Notes: a model not told the origin generated them from the sequence alone. A stretch of DNA of 64,000 nucleotides from Rhodalgimonas zhirmunskyi (GCA_030848925.1 JANFFA010000001.1:62001-126000), one strand, 5' to 3'; counted from the stretch's first letter, positions 47,299 through 56,278 are shown. Translations and numbers: made by a program.

Positions 47299-48150
47299 TC
47301 AGAACTTGCCCGACGCGCCGCCCCCGCCCGAGCGCCCGCCGCCGAAGCTTGACCTGGACGAGCTTTTCTTGCTGCGCTTGGCGATGCTGTAGCGGTGCAC
47401 GTCGCGGTAGCCGCAATTGGCGCAGCTGGTGATACGTTCGCCTTCGCCCTGCATCTCGCGCGTGGCGGCGCGCAGGACCTTGCGCGCAACGTTCAACTTC
47501 CGTTCGCCGCATTGCGGGCATTTGCGGAACGAGGCGAGCTTGTCGCGGATCATGCCCCAGAACATCGCCATGAATGCCGGTATGGCGATCAGCGCCGCCC
47601 ACCAGCCGCTGACCCCGCCCTTGGGCGCGGGTTTGCCTTCGTGAAACGGCGTGGCGATGTCGGTGATGATGCCGGTGACGCCCTTGGGAATGCCGGTTTC
47701 ATAGTCGTCGTTCTTGAGGTCGGGGATCACGTCGCGATCCAGCACGCGCTGCGCGGCGGCGTCCCATTCGCGCCCATACCCTGCGCCCAGTTCGATCCGA
47801 AGTTCACGGTCGCCGCGCAGGATCAGGAACAGGATGCCGTCGTTGCGCTCACTATCTCCGATGCCCCATTGATCGAACATGCCGGTGGCGAAGTCTTCGA
47901 GCGACTGGTCAGGGGCGAAGACCTCCTTGCGCGACAGGGTGGCGACCGTCATTTCGATGCCGGTGTCTTCGTAAAGCTGGTTCAGTTGGTCGGTGATACG
48001 CTGTTCGGTGTCGGGCGACAGGATGCCCGCGAAGTCGTTGACCGTGGTGCTTACGTAGTCCGGGTAGGTCTGTGCCACGGCCAGAGGCGCGACAAGGGCG
48101 AAGGCCAAGGTCAGCAGACCCGCCTGCAAGCGTGTGAAAATACGTGTCAT
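47299..48150 (-). CDS. TPM-domain (YgcG-like) exported protein with zinc ribbon
   Basis: A 283-aa protein: signal peptide (LLTLAFALVAPLAVAQ), a TPM domain (about residues 30-165: VNDFAGILSPDTEQRITDQL ... LILRGDRELRIELGAGYG), one membrane helix (WWAALIAIPAFMAMFW), then a cytoplasmic four-cysteine ribbon (CPQCGERK ... CANCGY) and a Gly/Ser-rich tail. TPM proteins have been linked to phosphatase activity or photosystem repair in other phyla; the bacterial role is unknown. It stands alone. Confidence 0.82.
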   Translation of the reverse strand: MTRIFTRLQAGLLTLAFALVAPLAVAQTYPDYVSTTVNDFAGILSPDTEQRITDQLNQLYEDTGIEMTVATLSRKEVFAPDQSLEDFATGMFDQWGIGDSERNDGILFLILRGDRELRIELGAGYGREWDAAAQRVLDRDVIPDLKNDDYETGIPKGVTGIITDIATPFHEGKPAPKGGVSGWWAALIAIPAFMAMFWGMIRDKLASFRKCPQCGERKLNVARKVLRAATREMQGEGERITSCANCGYRDVHRYSIAKRSKKSSSRSSFGGGRSGGGGASGKF

Positions 48151-48218
48151 TGCAATAACTCACGTCCTGTAATTTCAATGACGCAAGCTTATGGCGCATG
48201 GCCCTTTCGGGCAAGATG

Positions 48219-49391
48219 TCACGTCAGCGCGGCCGCGAAGCGCACCAGTTCGGCGAAAGCGGCCGCGAATTGGCTGTCTTCGATGGTCATCGCGACGCGG
48301 ATGTGGCCGGCCGCCGCCGTGCCGAAACTTTCGCCGGGCATGACGGCGATGCGACGCTCGTCCAGCAGGCGGCTGGCGAAGTCCTGGCCCGAGAGGCCAG
48401 TCGCGCGGATGTCGAGCATCATGTACATCGCGCCATCGGGCGGCACGGCGCGCACGACGTTTTGCCCTTCGAGCACGCTGAGCGCGATGTCGCGGCGGCG
48501 CCGGAACGGGGCGGCGATGTCGGCCTCGAACCCGGGGCCTTGGTTCAGGGCGAAAAGCGCGGCCTCTTGGATGAAGCCGGGCACGCCATAGGTGGTGTGG
48601 GTCGAAAGGTTGATGAGATGCGCGACCGCCTCTTCCGGGCCGACGACCCAGCCGACGCGGCTGCCGGTCATGGCATGGCTTTTTGACATGGAGCCAACGA
48701 CGAGGGTGCGCGCGGCCATGCCGGGCAGGGCGCGGATCGAGAGGTGCTCACCATTCCAGATCTGGGTGTCGTAAACCTCGTCCGAGATGACCCAGAAATC
48801 CTGTTCCTGTGCCTGCGCGGCGATCCCGTCGAGGGTGTCGCGGGTATAGATCACGCCGGTGGGGTTGTTGGGCGTGTTGATCAAAAGGCTGGCGGCGCCC
48901 TTGCTGGCGGCCTTGGCGATGTCGGCCTGCGCCGGTTGGAAGCCGGCCTCGGGGCGGGCGGTGACGGGGACGGGCACGGCGCTCGCGCCGCGAATGGTGC
49001 CGGGGTAGGTGGGATAGAACGGGTCGATGTAAAGCGCGCGCTCGCCCGGATCGCACAGGGCCATGTGGGTGGCGAACAGCCCGGCCTGACCGCCAGGCGT
49101 GATCACCACGTTTTCGCGCGCCGTGGGCACGCCGGTGGCGGCCTGCACCCGCGCGGCGATGGTGTCGCGCAGCGCCGGGATGCCGGGAATGTCGGCATAG
49201 CCGGTGTGGCCCGCGCGCGCGGCGCGGTGCATTTCATCGAGGATCGCGGGATCGGTGCGCACGTCATGTTCACCGATGGTCAGTTCGGTCACGTCTTCGC
49301 CCGCGGCCTTCATCGCGCGCGCCTTGAAGAACAGGTCCCAGCCGCCGCTGGTGCCGCCCGTCAGCCCGGTGATCCGATTTGAAAGTCCCAT
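48219..49391 (-). CDS. Class I/II pyridoxal-phosphate aminotransferase
   Basis: A 390-aa fold-type I transaminase. NTPNNPTGVIY, ISDEVYDTQIW and the PLP-lysine in VGSMSKSHAMTGSRVGW are visible. Start at ATG 49391 (MGLSNRITGL). Substrate could be aspartate, an aromatic amino acid or arginine; similar roseobacter genes are annotated simply as pyridoxal-phosphate-dependent aminotransferase. It is 61 bp downstream of the MmcQ/YjbR gene. Confidence 0.9.
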   Translation of the reverse strand: MGLSNRITGLTGGTSGGWDLFFKARAMKAAGEDVTELTIGEHDVRTDPAILDEMHRAARAGHTGYADIPGIPALRDTIAARVQAATGVPTARENVVITPGGQAGLFATHMALCDPGERALYIDPFYPTYPGTIRGASAVPVPVTARPEAGFQPAQADIAKAASKGAASLLINTPNNPTGVIYTRDTLDGIAAQAQEQDFWVISDEVYDTQIWNGEHLSIRALPGMAARTLVVGSMSKSHAMTGSRVGWVVGPEEAVAHLINLSTHTTYGVPGFIQEAALFALNQGPGFEADIAAPFRRRRDIALSVLEGQNVVRAVPPDGAMYMMLDIRATGLSGQDFASRLLDERRIAVMPGESFGTAAAGHIRVAMTIEDSQFAAAFAELVRFAAALT

Positions 49392-49452
49392 TCTGCCGCT
49401 CCTTTGCTTTGGCGCTATCGAGCGCAGGGAGAGGGGGAATGTCAATCCGGGC

Positions 49453-49803
49453 TCAGCCCTCACGCAGCGGCAAAAGCGCCTGTGCCTTCTTGGTCAGCGA
49501 GGCGCGGATCACGTCGTAGGAGATGGCGAGGCGGTGGCGCAGCTCGTCCTCGGTCAGCTTCTCCATCGGCAGCATGATCCACGAGCGGTGGAAATAGGGC
49601 GCCTTCACGCCGACGCCCGCGTCGATCAGCATCTGGGCAGTGTCCGTGTCGGGGCATTTCACCGTGACGCCCGCGCCCTTGGCACCGATGGCGGCGAAGA
49701 TCTTGCCGCCCACTTTCCAGACATCATGGCCCGGGCCGAAGGGTTCGGACCATTCGGCACCGGGAAACGCACCGGCGATCTGGTTGATGTGCGCGCGTTG
49801 CAT
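49453..49803 (-). CDS. MmcQ/YjbR-family DNA-binding-fold protein
   Basis: A 116-aa single-domain protein of the MmcQ/YjbR (DUF419) family, with the family blocks FPGAEWSEPFGPGHDVWKVGGKIFA and YFHRSWIMLPM. Members have a DNA-binding-like fold but no settled function. ATG 49803 has a consensus GGAGG site. Divergent from the cysS leader. Confidence 0.85.
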   Translation of the reverse strand: MQRAHINQIAGAFPGAEWSEPFGPGHDVWKVGGKIFAAIGAKGAGVTVKCPDTDTAQMLIDAGVGVKAPYFHRSWIMLPMEKLTEDELRHRLAISYDVIRASLTKKAQALLPLREG

Positions 49804-49836
49804 GGCGGCCTCCTTCTGATCTCGAACCATAGCCCC

Positions 49837-49865
49837 TTGGCAGGGCGGCGGGAAAGGCGTATCGT
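49837..49865 (+). promoter_or_regulatory. Promoter of the cysS leader
   Basis: TTGGCA (49837-49842), 17-nt spacer, TATCGT (49860-49865). The -10 ends 7 nt before ATG 49873, so the transcript would start at or next to that ATG, making the leader frame leaderless. Confidence 0.5.
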
Positions 49866-49872
49866 TTCCGCC

Positions 49873-49914
49873 ATGAAGACGACCTGCATCATTATCTGCT
49901 GCATTAGCTGCTGA
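49873..49914 (+). CDS. Cys-rich leader peptide upstream of cysS
   Basis: A 13-codon frame, MKTTCIIICCISC, with four TGC cysteine codons including one immediately before the TGA stop. It lies directly behind a plausible promoter and 83 nt upstream of cysteinyl-tRNA synthetase. Such Cys-codon clustering immediately upstream of cysS is what a ribosome-stalling sensor of charged tRNA-Cys would need. After the stop, CGGCGGGC (49921-49928) can pair with GCCCGCCG (49965-49972). No T-run follows, so control would be translational or Rho-dependent rather than through an intrinsic terminator. Function is inferred. Confidence 0.65.
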   Translation: MKTTCIIICCISC

Positions 49915-49997
49915 CATCGTCGGCGGGCCGTTCTTCTGTTTCCAACAAGATGTGAAGTTGCTAAGCCCGCCGCGTAACCCGCGCGCGCGAGGACTCT

Positions 49998-51470
49998 ATG
50001 ACCGATATCACGCTTTATAACACCAAGACCCGTCGCAAAGAGGCGTTCAAGCCGATCGATGCCCAGAACGTGCGGATGTATGTCTGTGGCCCGACGGTCT
50101 ATGACCGCGCCCATTTGGGCAATGCGCGCCCGGTGGTGGTGTTCGACACGCTGTTTCGCCTGTTGCGCCATGTCTATGGGCCGGATCACGTCACCTATGT
50201 GCGCAATTTCACCGACGTGGATGACAAGATCAACGCGCGCGCCGCCGAAAGCGGGCGCAGCATTGGCGAGATCACGGCCGAGACGACGCAGTGGTTCCTT
50301 GACGACATGGCCGCATTGGGCGCGTTGGAGCCGACCAAGATGCCGCGCGCGACGCAGTATATCCCGCAGATGATCGAGATGATCGAAGAGTTGATCGCGC
50401 GGGGGCATGCCTATGCGGCCGAGGGGCATGTGCTGTTTGCCGTGGATTCGTGGAAGGAAAGCTACGGCAAGCTGTCGGGGCGCACGGTGGACGACATGAT
50501 CGCAGGCGCGCGGGTGGAGGTGGCGCCCTACAAGCGCAACCCGATGGATTTCGTTCTGTGGAAGCCGTCCGGCCCTGACCTGCCGGGATGGGAGTCACCT
50601 TGGGGCCGGGGGCGGCCCGGTTGGCATATCGAATGCTCGGCCATGGCCTATGACCTGCTGGGCGAGAGTTTCGACATCCATGGCGGCGGCAACGACCTGA
50701 TGTTCCCGCACCACGAGAACGAGATCGCGCAAAGCTGCTGCGCCCATCCCGAGGGCGAGTTCGCGCGGTTCTGGATGCATAACGAGATGCTGCAGGTCGA
50801 GGGCAAGAAGATGTCCAAGAGTTTGGGCAATTTCTTTACGGTGCATGATTTGCTGGAAGGCCATGATGGCCAGCCGCCTGTTCCGGGCGAGGTGATAAGG
50901 TTTGTGTTTCTAAGTACGCATTATCGCAAGCCGATGGACTGGACGGAGAAGAAGGCGGAAGAGGCAAAAAAAACATTAAGGAAGTGGGCTATACTAGCAC
51001 GTGGAACCCCACCGTCCGAGCCGTCCAAAGAACTTCTAAGGTGCTTAGCAGACGATCTGAACACTCCCGGCGCGATAGCCGAGTTACATCGCTTGTATTC
51101 AACCAATGACGGTGGATCTTTGAGGGCTTCGGCCCAGTTGCTGGGGTTGATGACGGATGTAAACGAAGAGTGGCTGGGCGAGCCAAAATTCGACAATATT
51201 CGTTTGGAAATTGAAGAGCTGGTTCAACCAATTTTGCGTAGGATAGACGCTGCTCGCGCTCAAAAAGACTATCAAACTGCAGATGAGTTGCGAAATGGAC
51301 TTCGGGACGCTGGCGTTTTTATCAACATAACACCAAGCGGTGCGACGTGGAACTATACGTTGCAAGATGCTGCGAAAATGCGTGATCCGGATGTTCCAGA
51401 ACACGGTTTAATGGGGGCCGCAGTCAATATCGCTAGTTGGATGAGATCTAAGCTAGAGGCGCTGAAATGA
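49998..51470 (+). CDS. cysS: Cysteinyl-tRNA synthetase
   Basis: Charges tRNA-Cys. The 490-aa class I synthetase has zinc-binding [10 protein letters not shown], the HIGH-type motif as [33 protein letters not shown] and KMSKS (KKMSKSLGN) near residue 270. The protein is complete and normal in length. From about 50890 to the stop, base composition falls to near 48% GC by eye with codons such as ATA, CTA, AGG and TTA that neighbours avoid, while the first half is GC-rich. The gene thus looks like a mosaic. A Cys-rich leader lies upstream and a long inverted repeat downstream. Confidence 0.97.
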   Translation: MTDITLYNTKTRRKEAFKPIDAQNVRMYVCGPTVYDRAHLGNARPVVVFDTLFRLLRHVYGPDHVTYVRNFTDVDDKINARAAESGRSIGEITAETTQWFLDDMAALGALEPTKMPRATQYIPQMIEMIEELIARGHAYAAEGHVLFAVDSWKESYGKLSGRTVDDMIAGARVEVAPYKRNPMDFVLWKPSGPDLPGWESPWGRGRPGWHIECSAMAYDLLGESFDIHGGGNDLMFPHHENEIAQSCCAHPEGEFARFWMHNEMLQVEGKKMSKSLGNFFTVHDLLEGHDGQPPVPGEVIRFVFLSTHYRKPMDWTEKKAEEAKKTLRKWAILARGTPPSEPSKELLRCLADDLNTPGAIAELHRLYSTNDGGSLRASAQLLGLMTDVNEEWLGEPKFDNIRLEIEELVQPILRRIDAARAQKDYQTADELRNGLRDAGVFINITPSGATWNYTLQDAAKMRDPDVPEHGLMGAAVNIASWMRSKLEALK

Positions 51471-51512
51471 TCGGTAGACGACAAGGCGCAACGGCTCGCA
51501 AATTGACCACCC

Positions 51513-51656
51513 GGCGCGCATGCGCCATGCCCGACCTCCCCCCCGGGAGGGCATTTTATGAACGGATGTTGCGTGCACCACGCCGGCAGGGTGCTGAAAA
51601 CCTGTTGCATCAGGCTTCACCAGCCCTCCCGAGGTCGGGCATGGCGCATGCGCGCC
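51513..51656. repeat. 26-bp perfect inverted repeat flanking 92 bp, between cysS and cimA
   Basis: Left arm 51513-51538 begins GGCGCGCATGCGCC and ends GCCCGACCTC; right arm 51631-51656 is its exact reverse complement. A further 7 bp (GGGAGGG 51545-51551 with CCCTCCC 51624-51630) can pair if six C residues bulge. The interior holds a smaller stem (GCACC/GGTGC). It is not followed by a T-run. It may be a repeat family member, a cruciform or the remnant of a small mobile element. Confidence 0.85.
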
Positions 51657-51675
51657 TCAACGCAGAGGTCCGTCC

Positions 51676-53295
51676 ATGACCAAAGATCGGCTCTATATCT
51701 ATGACACCACCCTGCGTGACGGGCAGCAGACGCAGGGCGTGCAGTTCTCGACCCCTGAAAAACACCAGATCGCGGCGACGCTCGATGCGCTGGGGGTTGA
51801 TTATATCGAGGGTGGCTGGCCCGGGGCGAACCCGACGGACAGTGATTTCTTTGCCGAAGCGCCCAAGACGAAAGCGAAGTTCACCGCCTTTGGCATGACC
51901 AAGCGCGCGGGGCGCAGCGCCGAGAATGACGATGTGCTGGCCGAGGTGATGAACGCGGGCACCAAATCCGTCTGTCTTGTCGGCAAGACCCATGATTTCC
52001 ACGTCGAAACCGCGCTTGGCATCACTCTTGAAGAAAACCAAGAGAATATCCGCGCCAGCATCGCGCATCTGGTGGCGCAAGGGCGCGAGGCGCTGTTTGA
52101 CGCCGAGCATTTCTTTGACGGCTACAAGGCGAACCCCGACTATGCGCTGGCCTGTGCCAAGGCGGCTTACGAGGCGGGCGCGCGCTGGATCGTGCTGTGT
52201 GATACTAACGGCGGCACGCTTCCGCATCAGGTGTTCGAGATCACCCGCGCCACTATCGCCGCCGGCATTCCGGGCAGTCATATCGGCATCCACACCCATA
52301 ACGACACCGAGAACGCGGTCGCCTGTTCGCTGGCCGCGATTGATGCGGGGGCGCGGCAGGTGCAGGGCACGCTCAACGGGTTGGGGGAACGCTGTGGCAA
52401 TGCCAACCTGACCACGCTGATCCCGACGCTGATGCTGAAAGAGCCTTATGCCAGCCAGTTGAAAACCGGCATCACGGATGAGGCCCTGCGCCATCTGACC
52501 CAAGCCTCGCGCCAGTTGGACGATATCCTGAACCGGGTGCCGCGCAAGCAGGCGCCTTATGTGGGCGCGTCGGCCTTTGCACATAAGGCGGGGCTGCATG
52601 CCAGTGCGATCCTCAAGGATCCGACGACGTATGAGCATATCGACCCCGAACGCGTGGGCAATGCGCGGGTCATTCCGATGTCGAACCAGGCGGGGCAATC
52701 GAACCTGCGTCGCCGGTTGGCCGAAGCGGGGCTTGAGGTGGCACCGGACAACCCGGCGCTGCCGATGATCCTGGACGAGATCAAGCGGCGCGAGGCCGAG
52801 GGCTATACCTATGACAGTGCGCAGGCGAGTTTCGAGCTGCTCGCGCGGCGCGCGCTGGGGCTGATGCCCGAGTTTTTCGAGGTGAAGCGTTACAAGGTCA
52901 CGGTTGAGCGGCGCAAGAACAAGTATGACCAGATGGTGTCGCTGTCCGAGGCGGTGGTCGTGGTCAAGGTGGACGGCGAAAAGAAGCTGTCGGTGTCCGA
53001 AAGCCTTGATGGAGATGGCTCGGACCGGGGGCCGGTGAACGCGCTGTCGAAGGCGTTAGCCAAGGATCTGGGCCGGTATCAGGCGCTGGTGGACGAGGTG
53101 AAGCTGGTCGATTTCAAGGTGCGCATCACCCAAGGCGGGACTGAGGCCGTGACCCGGGTCATCATCGACAGTCAGGACGCGCAGGGGCGGCGGTGGTCGA
53201 CGGTGGGGGTTTCGGCCAACATCGTGGATGCGAGTTTCGATGCGCTGCTGGATGCGGTGAACTGGAAGCTGTTGCGCGATTCGGGTGAGGTGTGA
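51676..53295 (+). CDS. cimA: Citramalate synthase
   Basis: Condenses pyruvate with acetyl-CoA to (R)-citramalate, a threonine-independent route to 2-oxobutyrate and isoleucine, upstream of IlvBN. The 539-aa protein has the DRE-TIM signature LYIYDTTLRDGQQTQGV, the metal-binding HIGIHTHNDTENAVA and GLGERCGNANL, and a C-terminal regulatory domain of about 130 residues. Length and the IEGGWPGANPTD block favour CimA over LeuA. Start ATG 51676, after the inverted repeat. Confidence 0.93.
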   Translation: MTKDRLYIYDTTLRDGQQTQGVQFSTPEKHQIAATLDALGVDYIEGGWPGANPTDSDFFAEAPKTKAKFTAFGMTKRAGRSAENDDVLAEVMNAGTKSVCLVGKTHDFHVETALGITLEENQENIRASIAHLVAQGREALFDAEHFFDGYKANPDYALACAKAAYEAGARWIVLCDTNGGTLPHQVFEITRATIAAGIPGSHIGIHTHNDTENAVACSLAAIDAGARQVQGTLNGLGERCGNANLTTLIPTLMLKEPYASQLKTGITDEALRHLTQASRQLDDILNRVPRKQAPYVGASAFAHKAGLHASAILKDPTTYEHIDPERVGNARVIPMSNQAGQSNLRRRLAEAGLEVAPDNPALPMILDEIKRREAEGYTYDSAQASFELLARRALGLMPEFFEVKRYKVTVERRKNKYDQMVSLSEAVVVVKVDGEKKLSVSESLDGDGSDRGPVNALSKALAKDLGRYQALVDEVKLVDFKVRITQGGTEAVTRVIIDSQDAQGRRWSTVGVSANIVDASFDALLDAVNWKLLRDSGEV

Positions 53296-54266
53296 TGCTG
53301 GTGAAACTGGTCGTTTTTGCCGGGATTTCGCTGCTCATCTTCTTTGCGATTGCGCTGGGGTTGATCGTTTCTCAGCCCGCTAAGGGCGTGAAGAGCGCAG
53401 CGCAAACCCTTGTTTTCGAACGGATCATGGGGGCTGGGGATGTGGCGCCGCTGCCGCGTGTCGAGGTACTGGCCAGTGATGGCGCGCGCTATGAGGTCGC
53501 CCATCTGGCCGCGCCGGACAAACCGCTTTTGGTGATGCTGCACGGGTCGGGCTGGCATGGGGGGCAGTTCACAAGGCTGGCGCGCGCGCTTGAGGGTGCG
53601 GCCGAGATCGTGATCCCATCGTTGCGCGGCCATTACCAAGGCCCGGGCGAACGGGGCGACATTGCCCATATGGGGCAGTTGGAAGACGATATTGCCGCGC
53701 TGATCCGCGCCCGTGCGGCGCCGGGGCAGAAGGTTGTTTTGCTGGGGCATAGTTCGGGCGGCGGGCTGGTGGTGCGCTTTGCCGGGGGGGCGCATGGCGG
53801 GCTGATCGATCGCGCGATCCTGCTGGCGCCGTTCCTGCAATATGATGCGCCGACGACGCGCGCCAATTCGGGCGGCTGGGCGCATCCGCTGACGCGCCGG
53901 ATTATCGGGCTTTCGATGCTGAACATGGTCGGCATTCACGCGCTCGACGGGCTGACGGCGATGGAATTCGCCATGCCGGACGCGGTGCTGAACGGCCCCT
54001 TGGGCGATCAGGCAACGCTGGCCTATAGTTGGCGGTTGAACCAATCCTATGCGCCGCGCCGTGATTACCTTGGCGATATCAGTGCTTTGCCGCCGTTTCT
54101 ATTGATTGCCGGGGCCGAGGATGAGGCGTTCGTGGCCGAGGGCTACGCGCCGCTGATGACGCCCGCCAGCCCCAACGGGCGGTTCGAGGTCATTGCGGGC
54201 CGGGGCCACCTCGATATCGTTGATGCGCCCGAAACGGTTGCCTTGATCAAGGACGTGCTGCCATGA
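53295..54266 (+). CDS. Alpha/beta hydrolase with N-terminal membrane anchor
   Basis: A 323-aa protein: an N-terminal hydrophobic helix (LVVFAGISLLIFFAIALGLIV), then an alpha/beta hydrolase domain with the oxyanion block LLVMLHGSGWHGGQF, nucleophile Ser in LLGHSSGGGL, a probable Asp in LIAGAEDEAF and His in AGRGHLDIV. Start codon overlaps the cimA stop by one base (TGATG). Substrate is unknown. Confidence 0.85.
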   Translation: MLVKLVVFAGISLLIFFAIALGLIVSQPAKGVKSAAQTLVFERIMGAGDVAPLPRVEVLASDGARYEVAHLAAPDKPLLVMLHGSGWHGGQFTRLARALEGAAEIVIPSLRGHYQGPGERGDIAHMGQLEDDIAALIRARAAPGQKVVLLGHSSGGGLVVRFAGGAHGGLIDRAILLAPFLQYDAPTTRANSGGWAHPLTRRIIGLSMLNMVGIHALDGLTAMEFAMPDAVLNGPLGDQATLAYSWRLNQSYAPRRDYLGDISALPPFLLIAGAEDEAFVAEGYAPLMTPASPNGRFEVIAGRGHLDIVDAPETVALIKDVLP

Positions 54267-55021
54267 GCGTTGAGGCCTGCGCCAGCATCGTTGAAAAGGG
54301 CGATCCGCCCCGGTTTCGCGCCGTGATGGCCGCGCCGGTGGCGGCGCGCGACAAGCTGTTCCCGCTTTATGCCTTCAACGTTGAAGTGGCGCGCGCGCCC
54401 TGGGTCACGTCCGAGCCGGGGATCGCCGAAATCCGGCTGCAATGGTGGATCGACGCCTTGGGCGAGATCGCCGAAGGCGCGCCGGTGCGCCAGCACGAAG
54501 TTGTGGTGCCTTTGGCGATGGTTGTTACACCCGAGCAGGCGCGCGGTCTGATCCCGCTGATCGAGGCGCGGCAATGGGATATCTATCGCGACCCGTTCGC
54601 CGATACCGATGCGCTGCTCGCCTATCTTGGGCAGACCTCGGGGCGGCTGTTGGAAACCGCCGCGGCGCTGCTGGGGCAAGTGGATCCGGTGCCGGCACAA
54701 AAGGCGGGACTGGCGCAGGGCATTGCCAATTGGCTGGTTGCGGCCCCGGCGTTGCAATCGGCAGGCAAGCAGCCTTTGCCCGGGGACACGCCCGACGCCT
54801 TGCGCGCGCTGGCCGAGGTGGGGTTGGAGGCGCTGCGCACGGCGCGGGGGATGACGATTGCACCGGGCGCACGACCCGCGTTTCACGTTGCCGCCGAGGC
54901 CGGGGCGATCCTGTCGACGGCGCGCAAGGATCCGCGCGCGGTGGCCGAACGGCGGCTGGTGCCAAGCCCGTTCAAATCGAATATTCTGCTTTATAAATCG
55001 GTGCTTACCGGACGTTTTTAA
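54263..55021 (+). CDS. Squalene/phytoene synthase-like protein, catalytic Asp motifs lost
   Basis: A 252-aa protein of the trans-prenyltransferase head-to-head synthase fold. The first Asp-rich motif of true synthases (DDxxD after LYAF) reads LYAFNVEVARAPWV, and the second region reads GIANWLVAAPALQSAGKQPLP with no DxxxD. It therefore resembles NDUFAF6-like proteins, a family tied to respiratory complex I assembly, more than a carotenoid enzyme. ATGA overlap with the hydrolase gene. Confidence 0.78.
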   Translation: MSVEACASIVEKGDPPRFRAVMAAPVAARDKLFPLYAFNVEVARAPWVTSEPGIAEIRLQWWIDALGEIAEGAPVRQHEVVVPLAMVVTPEQARGLIPLIEARQWDIYRDPFADTDALLAYLGQTSGRLLETAAALLGQVDPVPAQKAGLAQGIANWLVAAPALQSAGKQPLPGDTPDALRALAEVGLEALRTARGMTIAPGARPAFHVAAEAGAILSTARKDPRAVAERRLVPSPFKSNILLYKSVLTGRF

Positions 55022-55051
55022 CCAGACGTTTTCACTGGGCGCTTTAACGCC

Positions 55052-56278
55052 TCAGGCGTAATCTTCATCGCGCTGGAACCAGAGCCAGATCAGCGCGGCC
55101 CCGGCCAGCATGAGGAACGGCGCCATGGCAAGGTTCACACTGGCCCAGCCGGTTTCGGCCGAACCGCCAGAGCAGTTCATCAACCCGCCCGAGGCCAGCG
55201 AGGCGACAGTGACGCCGCCGAACACGATCAGATCGTTCATGCCTTGCATGCGGCCGCGCTCTTCTGGCGTATGCGCCCCGGCGAGCATGGTCGTCGCGCC
55301 GATGAAGCCGAAGTTCCAGCCGATGCCCAAAAGCACCAGCGCGATATAGAAGTTTTCCAGCGCCACGCCCTGAAGCGCGACGAGGCCCGCCCCGGCAAGG
55401 ATGACAAGCCCGGTGGCGACGATGGTCTTGACCCCGAATCGCGCGATCAGGTGGCCGGTAAAGAAGCTGGGCACATACATCGCCAGCACATGCGCGGTGA
55501 CGATATTGGCCGCCGTGCCGGTTTCGAACCCGCAGCCGACAACGGCGAGCGGGGTCGAGGTCATCACGAGGTTCATCAGCGCGTAGGACACCATCGCGCA
55601 GATGATCGACACGGCGATGATCGGCGTCTTGAGCAATTCCAGCCGGCTACGCCCGCGCGCGGCACCTTCCTCGGGGGTGGGGGGCTTGGGAATATCGAGG
55701 AACAAGAACAGCGCCGAGCCGATCACGTTGAACAGGATCACGGCAAGGTAGGTGCCCATGAAGGGGACGGCCATCGCCTCGGCCGTGGCCTTGACCATTT
55801 GCGGGCCGATGATGGCGGCGGCCAGCCCGCCCGCCATGACGTAGGAAATCGCCTTGGGGCGGAATTCCTCGTCCGCCGTGTCGGCGGCGGCGAAGCGATA
55901 GAAGCCCTGTGCCGACATGTAGACCCCGGTAAAGAGCGAGGCGACGAGGAAAATCTCGAACGAGGCATGATAAAGACCGTAGGCCCCGATCGCGCCGCCG
56001 ATCGCGCCCGAGCCTGCGCCGATGAAGAACCCGACCTGACGGCCGAATTTCTGCATCATGGCCGAGACCGGCGTCGCCGCCAGCATCGAGCCCAGAACGA
56101 TCAGCGAAATCGGCAGGGTGGCAAAGCAGGGATTGGGCGCAAGGCTTTGCCCGGCCAGCCCGCCGATGGTGAAGATCATCGGCATTTGCGATCCCAGAAG
56201 CGCCTGAGCCAGAACGAGAATCGCAGTGTTGCGCTTCATGCGGGCGCGATCTTGGGGGGGGGCTGTCATTTCGGTCAT
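55052..56278 (-). CDS. MFS transporter
   Basis: A 408-aa integral membrane protein with about 12 hydrophobic helices and the MFS fold. After helix six there is a charged cytoplasmic loop (DIPKPPTPEEGAARGRSRLELLK). Start at ATG 56278 (MTEMTAPPQ). Close relatives are annotated only as MFS transporters. The substrate is unknown. It converges on the squalene/phytoene synthase-like gene. Confidence 0.88.
   Translation of the reverse strand: MTEMTAPPQDRARMKRNTAILVLAQALLGSQMPMIFTIGGLAGQSLAPNPCFATLPISLIVLGSMLAATPVSAMMQKFGRQVGFFIGAGSGAIGGAIGAYGLYHASFEIFLVASLFTGVYMSAQGFYRFAAADTADEEFRPKAISYVMAGGLAAAIIGPQMVKATAEAMAVPFMGTYLAVILFNVIGSALFLFLDIPKPPTPEEGAARGRSRLELLKTPIIAVSIICAMVSYALMNLVMTSTPLAVVGCGFETGTAANIVTAHVLAMYVPSFFTGHLIARFGVKTIVATGLVILAGAGLVALQGVALENFYIALVLLGIGWNFGFIGATTMLAGAHTPEERGRMQGMNDLIVFGGVTVASLASGGLMNCSGGSAETGWASVNLAMAPFLMLAGAALIWLWFQRDEDYA

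Noticed and set aside
49204-49872. Long plus-strand frame that ends in the Cys-rich leader
   Set aside because: The upstream part is antisense to the aminotransferase and MmcQ/YjbR genes; only the last 13 codons, behind a promoter, are plausible.
51467-51679. 70-codon frame between cysS and cimA as a real gene
   Set aside because: Despite ATGA overlaps at both ends, the peptide is Arg/Ala-rich and mostly dictated by the inverted repeat; no family is recognisable. Kept only as a finding.
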